Assembly (NCBI RefSeq): GCF_900637955.1 | Contig: NZ_LR134476.1 | Span: 1,302,001 to 1,366,000 of the forward strand | Direction of reading: 5' to 3' | Source of the DNA: Trueperella bialowiezensis | GTDB taxonomy: Bacteria > Actinomycetota > Actinomycetes > Actinomycetales > Actinomycetaceae | DNA length: 64,000 bases | Part shown: piece by piece, positions 32,196-40,618 of the stretch | Layout of the letters: each line of letters starts with the position of its first letter | Numbering within the stretch: position 1 is the first letter of the stretch | The notes under the pieces: model-generated | What the model was told of the DNA's origin: nothing | Seen by the model: only the letters and a program-made list of their open reading frames with translations | Databases searched by the model: none | Program-made: the position numbers and the translations under genes

Positions 32196-34205
32196 ATGTT
32201 CAAGAAAATCACCTCACCTCTTCTAGTTGTTGTCGCGCTCCTTAGCGCGATGATTGCGTATCAGGCGCTTGAAGAACGATCATTAAACGCTCCCCCGCAA
32301 GCAACGGCAGCCTTTCGCATCATGGATTGGAGCGGCGAGCGCCGAGGGACAGACATACGAGACGCGATCGCCACCTTGGCTGACGAGAGCGGAGTGCAGG
32401 TCGCCCAGATCGTTCAGGATCCCGCAGATCCGCGCGCGTCCCGGATCCTCTACAGCGGTAGCTCGGTGAACTCCGGAACAACACCATCAGAGTCCAACAT
32501 GCTCGATATCCCGCCAGAGTTCGGTCGATTGATGAGTACGGAGGTCGTCGTCGACGCCGCACCCGCACCTCTCTCTCCGATCGGCGAGTGGAGCGGATGG
32601 GGGCCAGTGTCTGCCTTCCAGAATTTCATCGAGCGGTTAAGCGCCGAGGGCATCACTGCCGAAATCATCGGCAATCCGCCGCAGCTTCCCACGATCTCCT
32701 CACTACCACCGTCGCTGTTGCAAGTCTTCGCGTGTCTCGTTCTGCTCGTCATCGGCATCGGCGTTGCGCGCGTCGTCTCTGCCCAACGCACACTCGCCGT
32801 CCAGCAACTACACGGAGCTACCTTCACCGCGAAACTCTGGGGCATGCTTGATGCTCCCGCTGCCGTTTTCGCTGCCACAATGGCCATCGTCGGCGTATTA
32901 GAAGTACTCTTCTGTTTCGTTCTCTACGACGGCGCTTACATGAGCGAGTTCGTCGGGCAGACTTTCCTGCTTGCAGGTCTCCTCTTTGTATTTCTCGTCG
33001 CTGGAATGTCGCTTGCAACATTCCTCTACCACCAGATCGATCCACTGCCTGCCCTACAAGGGGCCACGCCCGGGCGTTCGCTCCTCCTCACGTCGTGGCT
33101 CCTTCATGGTTTGCTCCTCATCGTGGTGGCGAGCTTGGGAGCTACGGCTCTCAGTGCCAGCCACCGATTCGACAGCTTCAGCACGTATGCGGATCAAATC
33201 AAGGACGAGAATCTGAGCACCGTGCAATTCGGCGGAGTCTACACGCAGGAGCAAGAGTCCGAGGTTGGCCCGATCGCCGGTGCTTGGATCACCGATTTGG
33301 ACCAACGAGGCGATGGACTCGTTGCCCATCACGTCGCACTCATGAACGGACCTCGCACCATTGACCTTCTCTACGTCAACGATGCCTACCTCGAGCGCAA
33401 TCCCGGACAATTGCCGCACGCCACCGAAAACACGGATTCGGTGCACGTCTACCGGCCCTCGCATATTTCAAATGAGGAGTTGGCAGGCGCACTTGAAGAC
33501 GTCGCCTTCCAATCCGATAGCCCGGAAGATTCGATTATTGTGCACGATGTCGATAGTACCGGCACCTACCCCACTTACAGTATGCCGTCAGCTGGCGGCA
33601 GTTCGGCGGTGACGTCCGTGAGTGATCCTGTTCTTGCCGTACTTCCGCCAGGGTCGATCGCCACAACAGGATTCGCGCTGAGCGGCGATGGGTTCTACGT
33701 CACTGATGGAGACGGCGCACTGGCAGACGCTGCAGAAAACCCAGAGCTCAACCGCTACCTACGAAGCGTCACTCCACTCAGCGCAATCGCGAATCAAACC
33801 ATCGCATCGACGTCCGCAGACCTCGCGGCAGCAGTCTCGGCCTTCGTCGCAGGAATCATCGCGCTCATCATCGTGACAATGACTGGCGTTATCTCTTACG
33901 GGCAATACGCCCGAAAGCGCCTCAAGATTCAGTATCTCTTCGGATGGAGACTCAGCTCGATGTACCTGTGGTTCATCGTTTTGGAAGCGCTTGCTCTAGC
34001 GGCGCTCGCAGTTTGGCTTTTCAACGAGTGGTCCGCATTCCGTGCCGAGCAAGAGTCTTACCTCTTGGTTGAGCTCCAGGGATCGGGCACCCCGTTTTTC
34101 GCCGGCATCGCCGCATTGGTGGCGCTTGCCTCATCCGTCGTCGTCTTCACACTCAGTACGGCCTTCGTTCACCACCGCATGGTTAAAAAAGGAGCAACAC
34201 AATGA
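32196..34205 (+). CDS. Lactococcin-972-type bacteriocin ABC transporter permease / immunity membrane protein
   Basis: ATG 32196 gives 669 aa beginning with a membrane anchor (MFKKITSPLLVVVALLSAMI). GTG 32136 would add 20 residues; neither start has a strong ribosome site. Layout: a first helix, a 160-residue external domain, about three helices (200-320), a second external domain (330-540), and a final cluster of helices (about 560-680) with the FtsX-like ISYGQYARKRLKIQYLFGWR. This matches the 'bacteriocin-associated integral membrane protein' family that pairs with lactococcin-972-group ATPases. It overlaps the ATPase by 4 bp. Confidence 0.7.
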   Translation: MFKKITSPLLVVVALLSAMIAYQALEERSLNAPPQATAAFRIMDWSGERRGTDIRDAIATLADESGVQVAQIVQDPADPRASRILYSGSSVNSGTTPSESNMLDIPPEFGRLMSTEVVVDAAPAPLSPIGEWSGWGPVSAFQNFIERLSAEGITAEIIGNPPQLPTISSLPPSLLQVFACLVLLVIGIGVARVVSAQRTLAVQQLHGATFTAKLWGMLDAPAAVFAATMAIVGVLEVLFCFVLYDGAYMSEFVGQTFLLAGLLFVFLVAGMSLATFLYHQIDPLPALQGATPGRSLLLTSWLLHGLLLIVVASLGATALSASHRFDSFSTYADQIKDENLSTVQFGGVYTQEQESEVGPIAGAWITDLDQRGDGLVAHHVALMNGPRTIDLLYVNDAYLERNPGQLPHATENTDSVHVYRPSHISNEELAGALEDVAFQSDSPEDSIIVHDVDSTGTYPTYSMPSAGGSSAVTSVSDPVLAVLPPGSIATTGFALSGDGFYVTDGDGALADAAENPELNRYLRSVTPLSAIANQTIASTSADLAAAVSAFVAGIIALIIVTMTGVISYGQYARKRLKIQYLFGWRLSSMYLWFIVLEALALAALAVWLFNEWSAFRAEQESYLLVELQGSGTPFFAGIAALVALASSVVVFTLSTAFVHHRMVKKGATQ

Positions 34206-34885
34206 CAGCAGTTGAGGCACGCAACCTCACGATGCGATTCGGCCCACGGGTTTTGTGGCATGATCTCTCGTTCACGTTTGAGGCGGGACAGATGTATGCA
34301 CTGACCGGCCCAAGCGGTTCTGGTAAATCGACCCTTTTGAACTGCATTGCGGGTTTCATTGAGCCAAGCACGGGCTCAATCATGTTCGACGGCAACTTCT
34401 CGCCACACAATCAGGGCCGGCAACGCCAGATCCGAGCGGAGCACATCGGCTTTCTGTTTCAAAACTATGCGCTCGTCGAAGACTCAACGGTTGAAGACAA
34501 TCTTCAGATCGCCACTCGCACGTCCGTCTTCTCGAAGAAGGTTTCGCGGGATCGGATGAGCGAGGCGCTAGCCAAGGTGGATCTTGATCTACCCCTGAAA
34601 ACCGACGTCGCAATCCTCTCCGGCGGAGAGCGTCAGCGTCTCGCCGTTGCCCGCCTGCTCCTCAAGCCGAAACCGTTGATCCTTGCGGACGAACCCACCG
34701 GCGCTCTCGATCGAAGCAACGCCGATCGAATTCTGGGCTACATGCGCGAATTCGCAAAAGCGGGTAGTTGCGTCGTGCTGGCAACCCACGACCCGCAGGC
34801 AGTCGAGTCCTGCGACGAAGTCATCAAATTGAAGAACCCTACTGGCACCCGAAAACAGCTCGTCCCCGCGCGATTATACCCCTAG
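34202..34885 (+). CDS. ABC transporter ATPase, lactococcin-972 export group
   Basis: The 227-aa ATPase starts in an ATGA overlap with the permease. Motifs: GPSGSGKST, FLFQNYALVEDSTVEDN (the 'LVEDSTV' variant is typical of this bacteriocin group), LSGGERQR, ILADEPTGALD and ATHDP. The expected partner, a secreted precursor peptide, is not found upstream or downstream, so the pair may give immunity or act on a host-derived peptide. A 16-bp perfect palindrome overlaps the stop codon. Confidence 0.85.
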   Translation: MTAVEARNLTMRFGPRVLWHDLSFTFEAGQMYALTGPSGSGKSTLLNCIAGFIEPSTGSIMFDGNFSPHNQGRQRQIRAEHIGFLFQNYALVEDSTVEDNLQIATRTSVFSKKVSRDRMSEALAKVDLDLPLKTDVAILSGGERQRLAVARLLLKPKPLILADEPTGALDRSNADRILGYMREFAKAGSCVVLATHDPQAVESCDEVIKLKNPTGTRKQLVPARLYP

Positions 34886-34891
34886 GGGTAT
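34876..34891. repeat. Perfect 16-bp palindrome over the ATPase stop codon
   Basis: ATACCCCTAGGGGTAT is self-complementary without a loop and spans the TAG stop. It could be a protein-binding site or the base of a weak terminator. There is no T-tract. Confidence 0.5.
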
Positions 34892-35012
34892 GCCAGATTG
34901 GCTGTCAGATACCCGAACAAGGACAGTCACGGATTCACGCTAGACGGCGGAGCACACCGGTGCAACCACGTCCGAGGATGAGCCCCTTATCGGCCGCCAC
35001 GCGCCCGGCTAC

Positions 35013-35455
35013 GTGGTACCCGTCATCAACGAACGCGCGGTGCGCGTTGGCGCGGGCATCCTCTTCGTGCTCGGCACATCGCCTACGTCCGCGCCATTAT
35101 GGACTGGCCCCTCACCCCGCTCAAGCCCTTCGGCGTGGTCTTCATGTTCGACATGGCCATCCGCGTTACCCTCGGCGAGCGTTGGTCACCCGTCCTCGCG
35201 ATCGGCCGGTTCACGGTTCGCAGCCGCGAGCCTCAGTGGGTAGGCGCCTCCCAAAAAGAGTTCGCCTGGTGGTTCTGTTTCTTAATGACACTCAGCTCAT
35301 GCGCCGCGATTGGCCTGTTCGGCGCGCCCATGTGGGTCAGCTTCACCATCTGTGGCCTGTATATTTCGTTCCTCTTCCTCGAGGCGGTATGGGCTTGCCC
35401 GCAAGTTGCCGACGTTTTTCAAAGCGGCTTCCACGAATGGTGCCGCGGTTATTAA
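35013..35455 (+). pseudogene. DUF4395-like membrane protein, frameshifted
   Basis: The 5' part reads VVPVINERAVRVGAGILFVL from 35013 and the 3' part, in another frame, reads MDWPLTPLKPFGVVFMFDMA, then WSPVLAIGRF and GASQKEFAWWFCF from 35099 to the stop at 35455. Joined near 35075-35080 by a net -1 shift they make one protein of about 147 residues with four hydrophobic segments, like DUF4395 (an 'N-E-R-A-V-R' start, then 'SP...IGR' and 'P...GA.QK.FA'). Neither half looks complete alone. No good ribosome site precedes it. Sequencing error or true decay cannot be told apart here. Confidence 0.5.
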
Positions 35456-35621
35456 TTCATATTCGACGGGTGTGTGGCCGCCGATAGCCGTGTGGGTCCG
35501 GGACATATCATCTCCGGATTCGGTGCCCCGGGAAGTGAACGCGTACCCCCGGAATGCAATAAAGGAATGTGGCAGTGCTCCGATAAGCCAGCGCAGATAG
35601 GTGGCGAGCGGCCTAATCCCT

Positions 35622-35698
35622 ACGTTTCTGCTTATATAGCAGTTTTGCCGGACTCGACGGCGTTAACCGGCCTCGTTTCTGCTACCACAGCAGAAATG
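35622..35698. repeat. R2 palindromic repeat, copy D
   Basis: TTTCTGCTTATATAGCAG and TTTCTGCT-ACCAC-AGCAGAAA flank GCCGGACTCGACGG, the inverted box. It has the same two-hairpin design as copy A in opposite orientation. It lies between the DUF4395 remnant and the tRNA. Confidence 0.75.
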
Positions 35699-35710
35699 CA
35701 GAGAGAACCC

Positions 35711-35780
35711 TGGAACGATGTCCCGAGACAGTCCCGCGCCAAAACAAAAGTTGCCCCACGACACAAGAACGGTGCCGCGA
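35711..35780. repeat. R6-related sequence
   Basis: GGAACGATGTCCCGAGACA followed by CGCGCCAAAAC is the reverse complement of the block at 22665-22696. Downstream ACGACACAAGAACGGTGCCG keeps the spacing of the R6 hairpin but has lost its symmetry. Confidence 0.55.
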
Positions 35781-35790
35781 GAGGTCGTAG

Positions 35791-35864
35791 TGGAGCGGGT
35801 GACGGGAATCGAACCCGCGCCGGCTGCTTGGGAAGCAGCAGTTCTGCCATTGAACTACACCCGC
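35791..35864 (-). tRNA. tRNA-Gly (anticodon CCC)
   Basis: On the minus strand the 74-nt sequence starts GCGGGTGTAGTTCAATGGCA, has anticodon loop TTCCCAA closed by GCTGC/GCAGC, the T-arm GGGTTCGATTCCC and ends CACCCGCTCCA. The acceptor pairs GCGGGTG with CACCCGC and the CCA tail is encoded. Anticodon CCC reads GGG glycine codons. Confidence 0.95.
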
Positions 35865-36009
35865 GAACCGGCCTTGAAAGCCGGTGAGATTGATTTTAAG
35901 AAAAAACCTGTCAAGTTCCAAACTGTTATGGCGGATCGCGCATTCCGCAAGAGAAAGCAGACCCTCATACTCTTATGAGAGAACACGAATCCCGTGAGGG
36001 AATCAAGGC

Positions 36010-36606
36010 ATGCTTCTTTCTGATCGCGACATTCACGCATACGTGTCCACCGGCCGCATCGCTCTTGATCCGTGGGATCCGCAGATGGTGCAGCCGTCGT
36101 CGGTAGATATTCACCTCGATAGGTTCTTCCGCCTGTTCGATAACCACAAATACCCGATGATTGATCCGTCGCAGCCGCAGCCAGAGCTCACCCGCCTGGT
36201 GGAAGTCCCGGCAGACGGCCACCTCGTGCTTCACCCTGGCGAGTTTGTGCTCGGCTCCACTTACGAGCAGATTACGCTTGGCGACGACGTCGCAGCGCGG
36301 CTCGAAGGTAAGTCCAGCTTGGGTAGGCTCGGCCTGCTCACTCATTCGACTGCCGGGTTTATCGACCCGGGATTCTCTGGGCACGTCACGCTCGAGCTGT
36401 CGAATACTGCGACGATGCCGATCATGTTGTTCCCTGGAATGAAGGTGGGGCAGTTCTGTTTCTTCCAGTTGAGTTCGTCGGCTGAACGCCCTTACGGCCA
36501 GGGCGCGCATGGTTCGCGCTATCAGGGTCAGCGTGGTCCAACGGCTTCGCGCTCGGATCTGAACTTCCACCGTATCGACGTCTCCGACCACAACTTCACC
36601 GAGTAA
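36010..36606 (+). CDS. dcd: dCTP deaminase (probably dUMP-forming)
   Basis: The 198-aa trimeric pyrimidine enzyme begins [20 protein letters not shown] and carries [37 protein letters not shown] and [16 protein letters not shown], where the glutamate is catalytic. It supplies dUMP for thymidylate synthesis from dCTP. The actinobacterial branch is usually bifunctional (deaminase plus dUTPase), and the length and 'HSTAG' motif are consistent. It is a single gene, after the tRNA and before the Mrp operon. Confidence 0.93.
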   Translation: MLLSDRDIHAYVSTGRIALDPWDPQMVQPSSVDIHLDRFFRLFDNHKYPMIDPSQPQPELTRLVEVPADGHLVLHPGEFVLGSTYEQITLGDDVAARLEGKSSLGRLGLLTHSTAGFIDPGFSGHVTLELSNTATMPIMLFPGMKVGQFCFFQLSSSAERPYGQGAHGSRYQGQRGPTASRSDLNFHRIDVSDHNFTE

Positions 36607-36800
36607 CCCGCGGCGGCGCACAGCCGCATGAACAGCGCCAGCGAAGTTGGCCGCGCGGAGGTGACTTTAGTCCACAAGAGCGTGAGACGTAGGGACTTTT
36701 ACACTTATTTTTCCTAGGATGGGAAAGGAAAAAACAACGACGCCCGTGGCAGCCGAGCCATCGTTGCGCCGCGGCCGTCATCTTACGTCTCGGGAGCAAC

Positions 36801-39800
36801 ATGCTATTTCTGTTAGCGGCCTTCGCGATAGGCGCTCTCTTGGCGCCTGCGATTATGCGACGCGGCAGGCTTGGCTACGTCATCTTGTCGGTGATCCCGC
36901 TCGTGTCGTTTGTGATTCTCGCGGCGCAAGGTAGGCAGGTGCTGAGTGGTGATTTCCCTGCTGAATCATGGGCATGGGTGCCACAGTTAAGCCTTAATCT
37001 CACGTTCCGGCTTGATCACCTGTCGTGGGTGATGTCGCTGATTGTCACGGGTGTTGGGGCGGCAGTGCTGTTCTATTGTGCCCGTTACTTTTCGGCGGCG
37101 GCGCAGGGAATGGGCCGGTTCGCCGGGGTGTTCGTAGCCTTCGCGGGCGCGATGCTCGGGCTGGTCACCACAGATAACACTCTGGCGCTCTACCTGTTTT
37201 GGGAGCTGACCTCGGTATTTTCGTTCCTGCTGATCGGCTTTAACTATGAGAAGCGTGCTTCACGACGCGCGGCCGGCCAGGCGTTCATCGTCACCACGTT
37301 GGGTGGTCTTGCGATGCTCGTGGGCATCATTACGATGGGCAACATTCCGGGTGGCTCGTATTCGATCACTGAGCTGATTGAGGCTGCGAACGCGGGTACG
37401 CTCGGCGTCGCACCCATCGCCGCGGAGTCGGTGCCCTCGGCAGTGATCCCGGTGGCAACCGTGCTCATTTTGTTGGGTGCGCTCGCGAAGTCTGCGATTA
37501 TCCCGTTCCATTTCTGGCTTCCGGCCGCGATGGCGGCTCCCACACCGACGTCGGCCTATCTGCACGCCGCGGCCATGGTGAAGGCGGGCGTCTACCTGGT
37601 TGCGCGCTTGGCTCCCGGTTTCGCGGATGTACCGGCGTGGCGGTGGATGATCCTCATTGGCGGCATGGGCACGCTTCTGCTCGGTGGTTTCCGCGCGCTC
37701 AAACAGTACGACCTCAAGCTGGTACTCGCCTTCGGCACGGTCTCCCAGTTGGGTTTGATTTTGCTCATGGTCGGCTACGGCACGTCGGCGATGCTGCTTG
37801 CTGGCCTGGGCATGCTTGTTGCACATTCGATGTTCAAGTCCACGCTCTTCCTCGCAGTGGGCCAGGTCGATTGGGCTACCGGCACTCGTGATTTGCGCGA
37901 GCTGTCCGGGCTCGGCCGTCTCATGCCGATCACGGCCACGGCCGCCGGTTTGGCCGGCCTGTCGATGATGGGCTTTCCCGGGTTCGCGGGTTTCGTAGCG
38001 AAGGAGGCGGCACTTCACGCGCTTATTGGTGGCGACGCCGTCGACACCCTCACGTGGATCACCATCGCCATTGGTTCGGCGCTCACCGCCGCATACACCC
38101 TACGTTTCTGGTGGGGTGCGTTCGCGGATAAGCCGGGCGTTACGAATGTGAAGATTAAAAAGCGTTCGTGGATGATGACCTTGCCGGTGATCGTGCTGTC
38201 GCTCGGCGGTCTCGTGTTCGGAATTGGTGCACACCTGCTCGACGCCGTGCTCCGCCCGCACGCCGAACAGATCCCGGGAGATCCGGGGCATCTGGTGGCA
38301 TGGCCCGGCTTTGGCACGCCGTTCCTCGTGACCATTGCGATCATCGTGGCCGGTGTGGCAATCTTCGCGGCGCGCGGGCCCTTCGAGCGGGTGTTTGGCT
38401 CGCGGCAGTTCCCGATTGCTGCGGATGCCACCTATCAAAAGTCGCTCGACGGGTTGGACTGGCTATCGGGCCGCGCCACCGCCTTCACTCAGCGTGGTTC
38501 GCTGCCCTTCTACTTATCGACGATCTTCACGTTCACCGTGGTCATGATTCTGCTCGCACTCACGATTGGTGAGGTGACGAACCTGCCGAAGGTGCGCGGC
38601 TACGATTCGGTGGCCCAGTTGCTCGTCGTTATTGTGACGATGTTGGCGGCGTTCCTCGCGGCTCGCGCCCGGCACCGCTTGAAAGCCGTGCTACTTATGG
38701 GTATTTCGGGCTACGGCGTCGCGCTCACCTACGAACTGTATGGCGCCCCCGACCTTGCGGTCACCCAGGCGCTCGTGGAGACGATGAGCCTCGTGGTGTT
38801 CATCCTCGTGTTGCGCCGTCTGCCGCAGTACTTCTCGAACCGTCCGCTGCGGTTTTCACGCTGGTGGCGGATCGCGTTGGCGGCGCTGTTTGGTGCGATG
38901 GTGGCGTTCCTGGGCGTGTATGCGGCCGGGGCGCGCGTCCACGAACCGATCTCGCTACTGTTCAACGACGAGGCCTACAACTACGGCTATGGCAAGAACA
39001 TTGTGAACGTGACGCTGGTTGACATCCGGGCCTGGGACACGATGGGCGAAATCTCGGTGGTTGTGGCCGCGGCGATCGGCATTTCGTCGCTACTGTTCAT
39101 CCGCGATCGCGGCGGGCGCATTGACAGGTTCCGTAACCTGCAGACGCCGGTGACGAACGTGGCAGGCCAGGTGCTAAGGCCGACGCACGACGTCGACGGG
39201 CCGGCATGGCGCCGTACACGCACCCGTGTCATTGAATCATCGGTGATCTCGCCGGGTCGTAACCGCCGCTGGCTGGAAGGCACGGATCAGATGCCGTTCT
39301 GGCGCCGCTCGGTGATCTTGGAGGTGGGTACGCGCCTGACGTTCCACACGATCCTCGTGGTCTCCGTGTTCTTCCTATTCTCTGGCCATAACGCTCCAGG
39401 CGGCGGCTTCGCGGGCGGTCTGCTCGCAGGTATCGCGCTCGTGCTGCGCTATGTGGCCGGCGGGCGCTACGAACTGGGTGCTGCGATCCCGCTTCACCCC
39501 GGGCACCTCATGGGCGCGGGCCTCGCGGTTGCTGGCATTTCGGCGTTCACCCCGGTGTTGCTGGGTGGCACGATCCTGCAGTCGGCGAAGATCACGGTCA
39601 CCCTGTGGGGCTTTGGTGAGGTGAAGATCGCGACGGCGGTGTTCTTCGACATCGGCGTCTACCTAGTCGTCGTCGGGCTCATCTTGGATATTCTGCGCTC
39701 GCTGGGTGCTGAGATTGACCGGCACGGCGAGATCGAAGGTCTGGATGATGACAGCTATGACATCACCCCGTCCGCGGATACTCGCCGCGATACGAAGGAT

Positions 39801-40112
39801 GCCCAGGAGGCGATCCACTTCGACACGCAGGAGAAGAACGAGCAGATTCACGGGAAGAAACGCGCTGGTCAGATGACCCAAGAGATGGCCGCTGTCGGCG
39901 TGCTTGAGGCGGATAATACGGCTGCCCGGCACGAGTCCGGCCCCGCGAAGTCGGTGCCTGTGCGCCGCTCGAGTGCGGAACGTGCCGAAGATGATTCGGG
40001 CGAGCGTGTGGATCCACGCACCGGCCTGCGAACCGTGGCATCTGATCCGAGTACGACGAGCACGACGACCGGTTCAATACCGCGTATCACGGATGAGGAG
40101 GAGAACAAGTGA
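36801..40112 (+). CDS. mrpA: Mrp-type Na+/H+ antiporter subunit A (fused A/B form)
   Basis: The 1103-aa polytopic protein starts at ATG 36801 after GGGAG. The first 500 residues form an antiporter module related to NuoL, with WELTSVFSFLLIGFNYEKRA (key Glu), GALAKSAIIPFHFWLPAAMA (key Lys) and AAAMVKAGVYLVARLAPG. The C-terminal third includes an MrpB-like domain: FLFSGHNAPGGGFAGGLLAG and AVFFDIGVYLVVVGLILDIL. A hydrophilic tail of about 130 residues ends the protein. It forms the core of the hetero-oligomeric Mrp complex that exports Na+ or other cations in exchange for protons. It overlaps mrpC by 4 bp, and no separate mrpB exists. Confidence 0.93.
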   Translation: MLFLLAAFAIGALLAPAIMRRGRLGYVILSVIPLVSFVILAAQGRQVLSGDFPAESWAWVPQLSLNLTFRLDHLSWVMSLIVTGVGAAVLFYCARYFSAAAQGMGRFAGVFVAFAGAMLGLVTTDNTLALYLFWELTSVFSFLLIGFNYEKRASRRAAGQAFIVTTLGGLAMLVGIITMGNIPGGSYSITELIEAANAGTLGVAPIAAESVPSAVIPVATVLILLGALAKSAIIPFHFWLPAAMAAPTPTSAYLHAAAMVKAGVYLVARLAPGFADVPAWRWMILIGGMGTLLLGGFRALKQYDLKLVLAFGTVSQLGLILLMVGYGTSAMLLAGLGMLVAHSMFKSTLFLAVGQVDWATGTRDLRELSGLGRLMPITATAAGLAGLSMMGFPGFAGFVAKEAALHALIGGDAVDTLTWITIAIGSALTAAYTLRFWWGAFADKPGVTNVKIKKRSWMMTLPVIVLSLGGLVFGIGAHLLDAVLRPHAEQIPGDPGHLVAWPGFGTPFLVTIAIIVAGVAIFAARGPFERVFGSRQFPIAADATYQKSLDGLDWLSGRATAFTQRGSLPFYLSTIFTFTVVMILLALTIGEVTNLPKVRGYDSVAQLLVVIVTMLAAFLAARARHRLKAVLLMGISGYGVALTYELYGAPDLAVTQALVETMSLVVFILVLRRLPQYFSNRPLRFSRWWRIALAALFGAMVAFLGVYAAGARVHEPISLLFNDEAYNYGYGKNIVNVTLVDIRAWDTMGEISVVVAAAIGISSLLFIRDRGGRIDRFRNLQTPVTNVAGQVLRPTHDVDGPAWRRTRTRVIESSVISPGRNRRWLEGTDQMPFWRRSVILEVGTRLTFHTILVVSVFFLFSGHNAPGGGFAGGLLAGIALVLRYVAGGRYELGAAIPLHPGHLMGAGLAVAGISAFTPVLLGGTILQSAKITVTLWGFGEVKIATAVFFDIGVYLVVVGLILDILRSLGAEIDRHGEIEGLDDDSYDITPSADTRRDTKDAQEAIHFDTQEKNEQIHGKKRAGQMTQEMAAVGVLEADNTAARHESGPAKSVPVRRSSAERAEDDSGERVDPRTGLRTVASDPSTTSTTTGSIPRITDEEENK

Positions 40113-40618
40113 CCTCATCACTGGCATTGGCAATCCTCGCCGGTTTCTTAACGGCGGTGGGTATTTACCTCGTGTTGGAACGCTCCTTGTCGCGAATCAT
40201 CCTCGGGCTATCCGCGATCACGAACGGGGTGAACATCCTGTTCCTCATTGCAGGCGGCCGGTCGGGTGAACCGCCCTTCGTCGGTGGCGCGGAACCGGAG
40301 GACATGGCTGATCCGCTCGTGCAGGCCATGATGCTCACGGCGATCGTCATCGGTTTGGCGACGACTGCGTTTCTACTCGCGATGGCCTACAGGTCGTGGC
40401 AGCTCAACGGTAACGACGAGGTGCAAGACGATCTTGAGGATCGGCGGATCGCCGAGCGCGAAGCCGAGTTTGAGGCCCGCGCAGATTTGCCTGCGGATAT
40501 TCAGACGGACGCCTCCGAGGCTCACGATGAGACCGAGGGCGAGTTTGAAGACGACGAACTGGGCGGGACTATCGATCCTGTCCGTGACCGGCCCAGAGAA
40601 CGGGAGGAGACGCTATGA
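40109..40618 (+). CDS. mrpC: Mrp antiporter subunit C
   Basis: GTG 40109 overlaps the mrpA stop (GTGA). The 169-aa product has three transmembrane helices of the NuoK type, with GIYLVLERSLSRIILGLSAI, then TNGVNILFLIAGG (about residues 15-50) and a third helix AIVIGLATTAFLLAMAYRS. An acidic C-terminal tail of about 60 residues is longer than in Bacillus MrpC (about 113 aa). It works with MrpA and MrpD in the membrane. Confidence 0.92.
   Translation: MTSSLALAILAGFLTAVGIYLVLERSLSRIILGLSAITNGVNILFLIAGGRSGEPPFVGGAEPEDMADPLVQAMMLTAIVIGLATTAFLLAMAYRSWQLNGNDEVQDDLEDRRIAEREAEFEARADLPADIQTDASEAHDETEGEFEDDELGGTIDPVRDRPREREETL

Noticed and set aside
35791-35864. tRNA-Gly as an attachment site of an integrated element
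   Set aside because: No second copy of the tRNA 3' end and no integrase were found in the window.
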